A stretch of 64,000 nt of DNA from Eubacterium sp. (GTDB taxonomy: Bacteria > Bacillota > Clostridia > Lachnospirales > Lachnospiraceae): NCBI GenBank assembly GCA_017480495.1, contig JAFVAQ010000021.1, forward strand, positions 1 to 64,000. Direction: 5' to 3'. The notes under the pieces are model-generated. The model saw only the letters and a list, made by a program, of their open reading frames with translations. It made no database searches and was not told where the DNA came from. Below, piece by piece: positions 44,887-53,583 of the stretch (the first letter of the stretch is position 1; every line of letters starts with the position of its first letter). The translations under genes were made by a program, and so were the position numbers.

Positions 44887-46908
44887 ATGGCACAAACTAG
44901 GAAGAAGAAAAAAAGAAAGGTTTTTATAAAGAGGATGCGTACGCATCTTCTCTTTTTGCTTATAGGATTTACGCTCTTTTTTGTATTTATTATAGGCACA
45001 ATTATATATTACAACGTTCGAAAGGGTGACGATTATAACGAGAAAATCCTTAGTCAGAAGGGCTATGAAAGTATATCGGTTCCATATAAACGAGGCGATA
45101 TATATGACTGTAATGGCTCTGTCCTTGCGACAAGTACTATGGTATACAATCTGATAATTGAGCCTAAAAATATAATAGAGTTTAAGACAAAGAAAGAAGC
45201 TACTTGTAAAGCTCTGTCTGAGTACTTTGGTATCGGCGCAGAAGAAATGGCAGGATATCTTGCAAAAGAGGATTCTCAGTACGAGGTTATTCGTAAGAAA
45301 CTGACCTATGATGAGGTTAAGGATTATCAGGCGGATAAGAGAGCGGGAAAACTTCCAAATGTAGTAGGTATCAGGCTAGAGGAAGAATATAAGAGATATT
45401 ATCCTAATGATGAACTGGCATGTCACATGCTTGGATTTGTTGTTAGTGGAAATGAAGGAATCGGTGGAATAGAAGGTAGTTATAATTCTTTTTTGAATGG
45501 ACAGAACGGAAGAACCTATTCATATATGGGCGAAGACTTCAACATGCAGAGAGAGGTTGAACAGCCACAGAATGGTGATAGCCTCGTTACAACAATTGAT
45601 AGCGAAGCTCAGAGAATAGTTCAGAAGAAATGTCAGGAATTTGAAGCAGAGATGGGTGCGAAGAATATATCAGTTCTTGTTATGAATCCAAAGAACTGTG
45701 AGATTCTCGCTATGTATAATTCACATCAGTATAATCCTAATAATGCTTACGATATGGATGCTGCCAAGTATCAGTTTGAGGATGATGGAGCATTATCAGA
45801 GGGAGAGTACGAAGCTGTAGTCAAGGGGCTTACGGATGATGAGAAGGTTGAGAAGCTCAACAATGTTTGGCGTAACTTTGTTATAAGTGATTCCTTCGAG
45901 CCAGGTTCTACATTTAAGCCATTTACTATTTCTGGAGCCCTTGAAGATGGAGTGATAAATGGTGATGAACAGTTCTACTGCGATGGTATACAGCATGTAG
46001 CTGACTGGGATATCAAATGTCATAACGTCAATGGACATGGAATGCTGACAGTGCCTCAGGCTCTGGAGTATTCCTGCAATGACTGTCTGATGCAGATTGC
46101 TGCTCTCGAGGGTTCAACAACTTTTGATAAGTATCAGGTTCTGTTCGGATTTGGACAGAAGACAAATATAGATATAGCTGGTGAAGCAAGTGACGCGGAT
46201 CTATATACAATGGTTTATCATCAGGATACACTTAACCCGGTTGAGCTTGCTACATCCTCCTTTGGACAGGGTGTTACAGTTACAATGATGCAGCTGGGAA
46301 CAGCATTTTGTTCAGTAATTAATGGTGGATATTATTATCAGCCTCATGTAGTAAAAAAAGTGCTTGATTCAGATGGTAATCTGGTAAAGAACTATGATAA
46401 AATACTTGTTCGTAGAACAATCTCAGAGGATACATCAGATCAGATGAAGTCTATTCTTCAGGAGGTTGTTGAGAACGGTACTGGTAAGAAGGCTATCGTT
46501 GAAGGATATGAGATAGGTGGTAAGACAGGAACAGCGGAAAAGCTTCCTAGAGGAAATGGTAAATACATCCTTTCCTTCATAGGTTTTTCACCAGTTAAGG
46601 ATCCTCAGGTTATGATTTATTGTGTAGTAGATGAGCCAGGTGCAGAAGATCAGTCTTCATCAGCAGCAGGAACGCTTCTATTTAACAAGATAGCAGAGGA
46701 ACTGTTGCCATATATGAATATCTACCGTACAGGAACAGCTACACCTAGTGATGCAACAGGAACAGATGAAATAGCAACTCCTGTTTTCGAGGGTGCGGCA
46801 CCACCAATAAGTGCGGCAGGTTCAACACCAGAACAGAATGCCACAACAGAGGCTAGTACAGAAGAACTTACAGATGAACAGGGAAATCCATTAGAAGAAA
46901 CTGAGTAG
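44887..46908 (+). CDS. ftsI: Septal peptidoglycan transpeptidase (class B PBP, FtsI/PBP2B type)
   Basis: About 673 residues. A basic N-terminus (QTRKKKKRKVFIKR), one membrane helix (about 20-42), the PBP dimerisation domain (RGDIYDCNGSVLATS) and the transpeptidase domain with Ser341-T-F-Lys344, Ser396-Cys-Asn398 and Lys546-Thr-Gly548 as the three catalytic motifs. No PASTA repeats follow; the tail is Thr/Ala/Glu-rich. It crosslinks septal wall with FtsW. TTG 44878, four bases after AAGGGG, is an alternative start three residues earlier. Upstream lie two terminator-like hairpins. Confidence 0.92.
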   Translation: MAQTRKKKKRKVFIKRMRTHLLFLLIGFTLFFVFIIGTIIYYNVRKGDDYNEKILSQKGYESISVPYKRGDIYDCNGSVLATSTMVYNLIIEPKNIIEFKTKKEATCKALSEYFGIGAEEMAGYLAKEDSQYEVIRKKLTYDEVKDYQADKRAGKLPNVVGIRLEEEYKRYYPNDELACHMLGFVVSGNEGIGGIEGSYNSFLNGQNGRTYSYMGEDFNMQREVEQPQNGDSLVTTIDSEAQRIVQKKCQEFEAEMGAKNISVLVMNPKNCEILAMYNSHQYNPNNAYDMDAAKYQFEDDGALSEGEYEAVVKGLTDDEKVEKLNNVWRNFVISDSFEPGSTFKPFTISGALEDGVINGDEQFYCDGIQHVADWDIKCHNVNGHGMLTVPQALEYSCNDCLMQIAALEGSTTFDKYQVLFGFGQKTNIDIAGEASDADLYTMVYHQDTLNPVELATSSFGQGVTVTMMQLGTAFCSVINGGYYYQPHVVKKVLDSDGNLVKNYDKILVRRTISEDTSDQMKSILQEVVENGTGKKAIVEGYEIGGKTGTAEKLPRGNGKYILSFIGFSPVKDPQVMIYCVVDEPGAEDQSSSAAGTLLFNKIAEELLPYMNIYRTGTATPSDATGTDEIATPVFEGAAPPISAAGSTPEQNATTEASTEELTDEQGNPLEETE

Positions 46909-46920
46909 GAGGAAATACCC

Positions 46921-48285
46921 GTGAAAGATAAGAAGGTAATAGTTGCAGGTGCAGGAAAAAGTGGACTTGCATCAGCAGGACTATTAATAAGAAATGGCGC
47001 AAATGTAATACTTTATGATGGTAATACAGAACTGGACAAGGAGGCTCTTAGAGCGACCTTCAGTGATTCAGATAATTTCGAGGTTGAACTTGGAGAGTTA
47101 ACAGATAAAATAATGGAAGGTACGGACCTTTTCGTTATAAGTCCTGGTATTGCAGTAGATGCTCCTTTCGTGAATAAGGTTCGTGAAAAGGGTATTCCTA
47201 TCTGGGGAGAGATAGAGCTTGCGTACTATTTCAATAAAGGAACTATAGCAGCTATTACTGGAACAAATGGTAAAACAACAACAACGACACTCGTGGGTGA
47301 GATATTTAAGAACTATACAGAGGACTATCTGGTGGTTGGAAATATCGGACTTCCATTTACAAGATTTGCGGATTCTACAAATACAAATACAATAATTGCG
47401 GCGGAGATAAGCTCCTTCCAGCTGGAAACAATACATACTTTTAAACCACATGTTTCAGCAATACTAAATCTTACTCCGGATCATTTAAATAGACATTACA
47501 CATTAGATAATTATTATAATGCAAAGCTTAGAATAACAGAGAATCAGACAGATTCAGATTACGTTATTCTTAACTACGATGATCCAGAGCTTCGTGAGAG
47601 AGCAGCTTCTATAAATGACAAGGTTAGAAAGGTTTATTTCAGTCATGAGATAGAACCTGAAGAAGGTGCATTTACAAGAGATGGTCATATATACATCAAA
47701 GAAGCAGGGGACGAGGAAGAGATACTTGATATAGACAAGATACAGATTCTCGGAACTCACAACCTGGAAAATGTACTCGCGGCAGTTACTATTGCTTATT
47801 ATATGAAGATGCCAGTAGAGGTTATAAGAGATACAGTATATAACTTCAAGGGCGTTGAACATAGAATAGAGTATGTTAGAGAAGTAAATGGAGTTAAGTA
47901 TTATAACGACTCCAAGGGAACTAATCCTGATGCTGCTATCAAGGCTGTTCAGGCTATGAAGACACCAACTATCCTGATAGGTGGTGGCTATGACAAGGAT
48001 TCTGACTATGATGAGTGGGTAGAGACCTTCGCAGGAAAGGTGCATTTGCTTGTACTTATTGGTGCTACGGCAGACAAGATCGAAGCTTGCTGCAAGAAGC
48101 ATGGATTTAATCAGATAATTAGAGCTGTGGATCTTAGAAATGCTGTTGAGATTTGCTACGAGAGAGCAAAGCCAGGATTCTCAGTTCTGCTTTCACCAGC
48201 ATGTGCTAGCTGGGATATGTTTAAAAGCTATGAAGAAAGAGGTACCTTGTTTAAGGTATACGTTAATGGCCTAGAGGAAAACTAA
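46921..48285 (+). CDS. murD: UDP-N-acetylmuramoyl-L-alanine--D-glutamate ligase
   Basis: 454 residues. The N-terminal Rossmann-like domain (VIVAGAGKSGLASAGLLIRNG), the ATP loop ITGTNGKTTTTTL, EISSFQLETIHTFKPH, NLTPDHLNRH and YNDSKGTNPDAAIKA are MurD signatures. It adds D-glutamate to UDP-MurNAc-L-Ala in the cytoplasm. The start is GTG with GGAGGAAAT upstream. Usually mraY lies between the transpeptidase and murD; here the two are only 12 bases apart. Confidence 0.95.
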   Translation: MKDKKVIVAGAGKSGLASAGLLIRNGANVILYDGNTELDKEALRATFSDSDNFEVELGELTDKIMEGTDLFVISPGIAVDAPFVNKVREKGIPIWGEIELAYYFNKGTIAAITGTNGKTTTTTLVGEIFKNYTEDYLVVGNIGLPFTRFADSTNTNTIIAAEISSFQLETIHTFKPHVSAILNLTPDHLNRHYTLDNYYNAKLRITENQTDSDYVILNYDDPELRERAASINDKVRKVYFSHEIEPEEGAFTRDGHIYIKEAGDEEEILDIDKIQILGTHNLENVLAAVTIAYYMKMPVEVIRDTVYNFKGVEHRIEYVREVNGVKYYNDSKGTNPDAAIKAVQAMKTPTILIGGGYDKDSDYDEWVETFAGKVHLLVLIGATADKIEACCKKHGFNQIIRAVDLRNAVEICYERAKPGFSVLLSPACASWDMFKSYEERGTLFKVYVNGLEEN

Positions 48286-49436
48286 TGCAAAGAGGACTAA
48301 TTAATACAATTAAATCCTTTATAGTGCGTGGTACATACTTTGATTACCCATCACTTTTCTATATTATTTTCCTTACATTTTTTGGATTCGTGATGGTATA
48401 TAGTTCTAGTTCTTTTGTATCCTTTAGAACATATGGTAATACTACACACTTCCTTACATATCAGTTCATGTTTGCGACAATGGGCTTTATTGGTATGTTT
48501 TTTATGTCTAAGGTCAAATATCAGAAGCTGAAAAGACTGACATACTTTTATATAGCTGTCGAGGTTGTTTTGCTGCTGGTCGTTTTACTAGCTGGTACAT
48601 CAGTAAATGGTTCTTCTAGATGGCTGAAGATTGGTATTTTTTCCTTCCAGCCTTCAGAGATAGCAAAGCTTGTTATGATTCTTTATATGGCATATATCTG
48701 TACAGATAAGACAGAGCTTCTATATACCTTAAAGGGTACTATTAAGGTTTTTATACCTGCAGGTATTCTTATCGTACCTATCGCTATAGAAAATCTGAGT
48801 ACGGCTCTAATATGTGCTGCTATAGCAGGTGGAGTATGGTTTGTTGCAACGCCTAGACTTAAGTATATATTCCCTATGATTGGTGCGGCGGCAGCCTTTC
48901 TGGTTGTCATGATAGCAGGGCGAGGCTACAGAGGAGACAGAATAACAGCTTGGCTTAGTCCTGAGACTTCAGCAAAGGGTTATCAGACTATGCAAGGTCT
49001 ATATGCTATAGGATCTGGTGGACTCTTCGGACGTGGTCTGGGACAGAGTATTCAGAAGATGGGTAGTATTCCTGAGGCACAGAATGATATGATCTTCTCA
49101 GTTATATGTGAAGAACTGGGTATAGTAGGTGCAGTAGGAGTGATTCTTGTTTTTATATTTATGCTTTGGAGATTTAAGTTTATAGCAGAGGGTGCTCCTG
49201 ATAGATATGGTTCCCTAATTGTTGTTGGAATTATTATTCACGTAGCGGTTCAGGTTATAATTAATATGAGCGTTGTTACCAACATCATACCAAATACTGG
49301 TGTAACGCTTCCTTTTATAAGCTACGGTGGTACGTCCATATTCTTTTTGCTTATTGAAATGGGCCTTCTTCTGGCTGTTTCAAGGCAGATAGAACCTTCG
49401 GGAATGAAGAAGGGGGTTGATAGACGTGAGGCATAA
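48285..49436 (+). CDS. ftsW: Septal peptidoglycan polymerase FtsW (SEDS family)
   Basis: 383 residues with about ten helices. MVYSSSSFVSFRTYGNTTHF, NGSSRWLKIGIFSFQPSEIAKL and GRGLGQSIQKMGSIPEAQND are the SEDS signatures with the conserved catalytic-cavity Arg and Asp region, and TGVTLPFISYGGTSI is near the end. It polymerises glycan strands at the septum with the class B PBP encoded two genes upstream. Its ATG overlaps the murD stop (TAATG) and its end overlaps ftsQ by 11 bases. Confidence 0.95.
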   Translation: MQRGLINTIKSFIVRGTYFDYPSLFYIIFLTFFGFVMVYSSSSFVSFRTYGNTTHFLTYQFMFATMGFIGMFFMSKVKYQKLKRLTYFYIAVEVVLLLVVLLAGTSVNGSSRWLKIGIFSFQPSEIAKLVMILYMAYICTDKTELLYTLKGTIKVFIPAGILIVPIAIENLSTALICAAIAGGVWFVATPRLKYIFPMIGAAAAFLVVMIAGRGYRGDRITAWLSPETSAKGYQTMQGLYAIGSGGLFGRGLGQSIQKMGSIPEAQNDMIFSVICEELGIVGAVGVILVFIFMLWRFKFIAEGAPDRYGSLIVVGIIIHVAVQVIINMSVVTNIIPNTGVTLPFISYGGTSIFFLLIEMGLLLAVSRQIEPSGMKKGVDRREA

Positions 49437-50139
49437 GATTCATATAGTCCCTATAATCATTCTTGTTATTATTCTCGGGGCGCTTCTTTTTGCCAGCACA
49501 TATACTTTGAAGGATATAGAAATAGTTGGATGCAATCTGGCTTCGGAGGATCAGGTAAGAGAAGCTATTAAAGATGAAACGATAATGAGTAACACACTTC
49601 TTCTGTATCTGAAGAACAAATTCGGTAAGATAGAAGATATACCCTTTGTTTCTAAGATGGATATAGAATTTGTAAGTAAGCACAAGGTTAGAGTTGAGGT
49701 TTATGAGAAGTCGGTTGCTGGTTGCCTAGAATATATGGAAAGCTATGTGTTTTTCGATAAGGACGGAATAGTAATGGAAACCGCTAAAGATAGGAAAGAA
49801 GGCGTTCCGTATATAAAGGGCCTCACAATTAAGAGCTGGCAACTCGGGGAGAAGCTTCCGATAGAGAATAAGAAGAAATTCGATATGATACTGAATATTA
49901 CACAGCTGCTGGAAAAATACGAGCTGGATATTCAAGGAATCGAGTTTACTGCTGATAGTGAAATAATCCTTCGTAAGGATAATATAGAGATAGAACTTGG
50001 TGATGGTTCCAACCTTGCGGTTCAGCTGATGAACCTGGGTAGTATACTAGATGCTGAAGGCCTGGAAGGCAAGACGGGAGTTCTATATATGAAGGATTAT
50101 AGCCTTGAAAATCCCATCGCTAGTTTCAAGGTAAAATAG
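49426..50139 (+). CDS. ftsQ: Cell division protein FtsQ/DivIB
   Basis: 237 residues with a short cytoplasmic lead (RHKIH), one membrane helix (about 6-25, IVPIIILVIILGALLFAST) and an extracellular POTRA domain (LKDIEIVGCNLASEDQVREA) followed by the beta domain (EVYEKSVAGCLEYMESYVFFD). The GTG at 49426 has AGGGGG nine bases upstream and overlaps ftsW; the TTG at 49417 touches that site directly and is rejected. FtsQ/DivIB links FtsL and DivIC at the septum. Confidence 0.85.
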   Translation: MRHKIHIVPIIILVIILGALLFASTYTLKDIEIVGCNLASEDQVREAIKDETIMSNTLLLYLKNKFGKIEDIPFVSKMDIEFVSKHKVRVEVYEKSVAGCLEYMESYVFFDKDGIVMETAKDRKEGVPYIKGLTIKSWQLGEKLPIENKKKFDMILNITQLLEKYELDIQGIEFTADSEIILRKDNIEIELGDGSNLAVQLMNLGSILDAEGLEGKTGVLYMKDYSLENPIASFKVK

Positions 50140-50163
50140 TAACATAGATTTACATAATTCTGC

Positions 50164-50192
50164 TTGCCATTTCTTGAATTATTAAGTATAAT
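50164..50192 (+). promoter_or_regulatory. Sigma-A promoter upstream of ftsZ
   Basis: TTGCCA (50164-50169), a 17-base spacer and TATAAT (50187-50192), 58 bases before the ftsZ start. It gives ftsZ its own transcription in addition to read-through from the cluster. Confidence 0.75.
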
Positions 50193-50249
50193 ACAAGATA
50201 AGTGTGACTAGACTTTGTAAAAGTATTTTTATTTAAGGAGGAGAAGACC

Positions 50250-51449
50250 TTGCTTGAGATAAAGTCAAATGACGAGAAAAACCCTGCAAGAATACTTGTT
50301 ATAGGTGTTGGTGGTGCAGGAAATAACGCTGTAAACAGAATGATTGATGAGAATGTTGAGGGTGTTGAGCTTATAGCTATAAACACTGATAAACAGGCTC
50401 TTTCACTCAGTAGAGCTACAACAAAGATTCAGATAGGTGAGAAGCTCACTAAGGGTCTTGGTGCAGGTGCCAAGCCTGAGATCGGTGCTAGCGCTGTTGA
50501 GGAAAACAGAGAAGAGATTAATGATATTATTAAAGATGCTGACATGGTATTCGTAACATGCGGTATGGGTGGTGGAACTGGTACAGGTGCTGCTCCTATA
50601 GTTGCAGAGATTGCTAGAAATCTTGGAATACTTACAGTCGGCGTTGTAACAAAGCCATTTTCATTTGAAGGAAAGCCTCGTATGGCAAATGCTACAAATG
50701 GTATAGCAAAGCTTCGCGAGAACGTTGATACACTTATCGTTATTCCTAACGACAAGCTCCTTCAGATATGTGATAAGAGAACAAGCATTCCAGATGCTCT
50801 TAAGAAAGCCGATGAGGTTCTTCAGCAGGGTGTTCAGGGTGTTACAGATCTTATTAACAAGCCAGGACTTATCAACCTTGACTTTGCTGATATTCAGACA
50901 GTTATGCGTGATAAGGGTATCGCTCATATCGGTATTGGACATGGTAGTGGAGATAACAAGGCAGTTGATGCTATCAAGGCTGCTATGGATTCACCACTTC
51001 TTGAGACAACAGTTGATGGTGCTACAGATATCATCGTTAACTTCTCAGGAAATGTTGGTATCGTTGAAGCATACGATGCTATTACATATCTCTCAGAGGT
51101 TGCTGGTGAAGAGGCAAATATCATCTTCGGTACAGTTGATAATGATGTAACTGGTGAGGATGTTAGCATTACAATTATCGCAACAGGTCTTGAAGATGTT
51201 GAGAAGAGTGGTGCAGTTGTTATGCCAACAGCAAAGGCTGCTCCTAAGGCTCCAACATTTGGTGATACACTTAAGGCTCCTACACTTGGAGCAGGTAAGA
51301 AGGCTACTCCAGTTCCACTTAATCTTGGTGCTGCTAAGCCAGAAGCTACAGAGAGCGTTGAGAGTCCACTTGATAAGACTCCAGAACCTTTCAGTGGTAG
51401 TGCCGCTAATCAGAATCTGAAGATTCCTGATTTCCTTAAGAGAGGATAA
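50250..51449 (+). CDS. ftsZ: Cell division GTPase FtsZ
   Basis: 399 residues. [14 protein letters not shown] is the nucleotide-binding start, [10 protein letters not shown] the tubulin signature loop, and [13 protein letters not shown] holds the T7-loop catalytic Asp. After residue 320 comes a variable linker rich in Ala/Pro/Lys, ending in the conserved C-terminal peptide IPDFLKRG that binds membrane anchors. The start is TTG after AAGGAGGAG. Codon use (GTT, CTT, GCT-rich) is more biased than in neighbours, fitting high expression. No ftsA was found; the anchor must be elsewhere or SepF. Confidence 0.97.
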   Translation: MLEIKSNDEKNPARILVIGVGGAGNNAVNRMIDENVEGVELIAINTDKQALSLSRATTKIQIGEKLTKGLGAGAKPEIGASAVEENREEINDIIKDADMVFVTCGMGGGTGTGAAPIVAEIARNLGILTVGVVTKPFSFEGKPRMANATNGIAKLRENVDTLIVIPNDKLLQICDKRTSIPDALKKADEVLQQGVQGVTDLINKPGLINLDFADIQTVMRDKGIAHIGIGHGSGDNKAVDAIKAAMDSPLLETTVDGATDIIVNFSGNVGIVEAYDAITYLSEVAGEEANIIFGTVDNDVTGEDVSITIIATGLEDVEKSGAVVMPTAKAAPKAPTFGDTLKAPTLGAGKKATPVPLNLGAAKPEATESVESPLDKTPEPFSGSAANQNLKIPDFLKRG

Positions 51450-51468
51450 GAATAAGCTGAGTTTTAAG

Positions 51469-51492
51469 GCCGACAACAATATTGTTGTCGGC
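51469..51492 (+). terminator. Terminator after ftsZ
   Basis: GCCGACAACAAT followed directly by its perfect reverse complement (24 bases), then TTTATTTTAT. The central AATATT would form the loop. Confidence 0.9.
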
Positions 51493-51554
51493 TTTATTTT
51501 ATGGTACAATAGTTAGCGGTTTTGTTTGATAATCGAGAGATGAGGATACGCGAT

Positions 51555-52307
51555 ATGATTAGTGTGATTATGCCCAGTCATAATAGCGATATAACTTTAG
51601 ATAGAGCAGTCAGATCTGTCCTGAATCAGACCTATAAGGATCTAGAACTCATTATAGTTGATAATGGTAGCGTGAAGCTTCCAAATCTCAGTGATGATAT
51701 TCTTATGGACCCAAGAGTTAAGATGCTTGTGTATGCAGAGGTTCTTGGGGCAGCAAAGGCCAGAAATGTTGGAGTCAGAGAAGCTAGTGGCGAATATGTA
51801 GCCTTTCTGGATTCTGATGATTATTGGACGCCGGATAAGCTTGATAAACAGATAAAGGTTATGGAGAAGTTTGTAATTCAAGGGGAAACGCCTAGACTTG
51901 TATTTACTGGTCGCAGCATAGTTGATGCAGCTGGACAGGAAACCGGTAGATATATAGGCTGTAATAAGATTGTCCGTAGAGAACTGCTACTCCGTTCTAA
52001 TCAGATTAATTGCTCCTCTGTGCTAATCAGAAGAGAGACGGCGCTCAGGTTTCCGTTTCCAGATGGGAATTTCCATGAGGATTATGTAGTTTGGCTAGAA
52101 GTACTGGAGGAGGGCGGTTACGCCGCAGGTATCAATAGACCTCTTCTTAAATATCGCAAAACCTCCTCGAGTAAATCAGGTAATAAGATAAGGTCTGCAA
52201 TTATGACCTATAATGTTTATAGATATGTTGGAATGAGCACATTTGAATGCTTGAAGCATATGATAACGTATACCGTAGAAGGTATAAGAAAACATTATTT
52301 TAGTTAA
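51555..52307 (+). CDS. Family 2 glycosyltransferase
   Basis: 250 residues. The GT-A start ISVIMPSHNSDITLDRAVRS, ELIIVDNGS, and the metal-binding DxD block AFLDSDDYWTPDKLDKQ are clear. The catalytic-base region is HEDYVVWLEVLEEGGY, with R.....K...S afterwards. No membrane helix is present. It most likely builds a cell-surface glycan; donor and acceptor are unknown. ATG 51555 follows AGGA eight bases earlier. A -10-like TACAAT lies at about 51504, right after the ftsZ terminator, so it has its own transcript. Confidence 0.82.
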   Translation: MISVIMPSHNSDITLDRAVRSVLNQTYKDLELIIVDNGSVKLPNLSDDILMDPRVKMLVYAEVLGAAKARNVGVREASGEYVAFLDSDDYWTPDKLDKQIKVMEKFVIQGETPRLVFTGRSIVDAAGQETGRYIGCNKIVRRELLLRSNQINCSSVLIRRETALRFPFPDGNFHEDYVVWLEVLEEGGYAAGINRPLLKYRKTSSSKSGNKIRSAIMTYNVYRYVGMSTFECLKHMITYTVEGIRKHYFS

Positions 52308-52319
52308 AGGATGAATATA

Positions 52320-53150
52320 ATGGAACAAAAAGGTAGAGCAGAATTACTTCTTGAAGGACTTAAGACTAGAATAAAAGATGCACCTTCACAGACGATGCAT
52401 CAGGAAAATGCAGTCCTAGATAGAGAAGAGCTTCTGAGACTTGTAGATAATATCGCTGAAGTTGTTAAGAACGAGCTGAACACTTATCGCGAGGTAAATG
52501 ATAAGCGCGCGAGAATAATCAAGGAAGCAAAGGAAGAAGCGGAAGAGATACTGTATCAGGCAGAAAGAACAGCTAGCCGTATTAGAGTTACTAAGAGAAA
52601 GGATACTGAACCGCCTTCTTTTAGAGCGTCAGATTTAGATAAGGATGAGAAGGATTCTCTTAGAATGGCTTCTGATATATATGCAGCTTCCCTTATATAT
52701 ACAGATGAAATGCTCACAGAGGTAGATCATCTGGTTGAGGATTCCTACGAGAAGATCGAACAGGAATATGCGAGAATGAGAAGTACTCTTAGACAGAAGA
52801 TAGAGGATATAACTGAGAATAAGGCTGAGCTTATGAGTAACCTGAATGGTCTTAAGGCTAATGACAGATATGCACAGATTCTCGAGCTAAGTGAGCTGCT
52901 TTCTGTGGAGCTTTATAATGAGCGTCAGAAGGCCATGGCTAGAGAAAGAGAAGAAAGAGCACAGATGAGATTTATCCTTAATGAGGATGAAGAGACTGAG
53001 GTTAAACAGGATAATGCCAGACCACCTATCAGTCCTGATAGAACTGCTGTTAAGATTGAACAGGAGAGTAAGGGCGGTCTTGAGATAGAGATAATGGATA
53101 GAAGTGATGAGGTGACTAATCGAGATGAAGGAACTGGAGACGTACATTAG
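52320..53150 (+). CDS. Coiled-coil cytoplasmic protein of unknown function
   Basis: 276 residues, mostly helical. Residues about 40-85 (VDNIAEVVKNELNTYREVND, EAKEEAEEILYQAER) resemble the stalk-like helix of ATP synthase subunit b or DivIVA-type proteins; residues 115-225 form further coiled coil (KIEQEYARMRSTLRQKIEDI). No membrane segment or signal is present. The tail is acidic. ATG 52320 is chosen because AAAGGA is well placed for it; the ATG at 52311 touches that site. It overlaps the thioesterase gene by 26 bases. Location after ftsZ hints at division or shape, but this is inference only. Confidence 0.6.
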   Translation: MEQKGRAELLLEGLKTRIKDAPSQTMHQENAVLDREELLRLVDNIAEVVKNELNTYREVNDKRARIIKEAKEEAEEILYQAERTASRIRVTKRKDTEPPSFRASDLDKDEKDSLRMASDIYAASLIYTDEMLTEVDHLVEDSYEKIEQEYARMRSTLRQKIEDITENKAELMSNLNGLKANDRYAQILELSELLSVELYNERQKAMAREREERAQMRFILNEDEETEVKQDNARPPISPDRTAVKIEQESKGGLEIEIMDRSDEVTNRDEGTGDVH

Positions 53151-53547
53151 AGTAGTAAATTATTATGAGACGGATCAGATGCAGGTGGTGCACCATTCGA
53201 ATTATGCGAGATATCTAGAGGAAGCAAGACTTCACCTGATGGATCAAATAGGTCTGTCGTATGATAAGCTTGAGAAAATGGGCATAATAATACCGGTGCT
53301 GGAGCTCCATGATTATTATATCAAGTCTATTACATATGGTGATGTAATAGAGATAAAACCAATGGTTATCAAGCTGACACCGGTAAGATTCACTCTTAAG
53401 TATGAGATATACAGGTCGGGAACGGATGAACTCCTGCACACAGCCCAGACCTCACATGCTTTTGTAGATACAGATTTTAAACCAATGAATCTTAAGAAAA
53501 GGTATCCTGAGGTATATGCTGCAATGCAGGAAATAGTTGTTCAGTGA
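53125..53547 (+). CDS. Acyl-CoA thioesterase, 4HBT (YbgC/FadM type)
   Basis: 140 residues forming one hotdog fold. YETDQMQVVHHSNYARYLEEAR holds the Asp and His-x-Asn-Tyr residues of the 4-hydroxybenzoyl-CoA thioesterase-like active site, and HAFVDTDFKPMNLKKRYPE is typical of the YbgC branch. It hydrolyses short or medium acyl-CoA. ATG 53125 lies inside the preceding frame, with GAGGTGA as ribosome site. Confidence 0.85.
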   Translation: MKELETYIRVVNYYETDQMQVVHHSNYARYLEEARLHLMDQIGLSYDKLEKMGIIIPVLELHDYYIKSITYGDVIEIKPMVIKLTPVRFTLKYEIYRSGTDELLHTAQTSHAFVDTDFKPMNLKKRYPEVYAAMQEIVVQ

Positions 53548-53553
53548 TTTTAG

Positions 53554-53583
53554 AGATGTTGCTAATCGGTTTTAGCAACATCT
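53554..53583. terminator. Bidirectional terminator between convergent genes
   Basis: AGATGTTGCTAA (53554-53565) pairs with TTAGCAACATCT (53572-53583), 12 bp, with TTTCTTTT on the right. The minus-strand gene's stop codon (53562-53564) is inside the stem. Confidence 0.88.

Noticed and set aside
50725..51150. Out-of-frame open frame within ftsZ
   Set aside because: Leu/Gln/Ser-rich composition is what ftsZ codon bias yields in another frame; no start signal.
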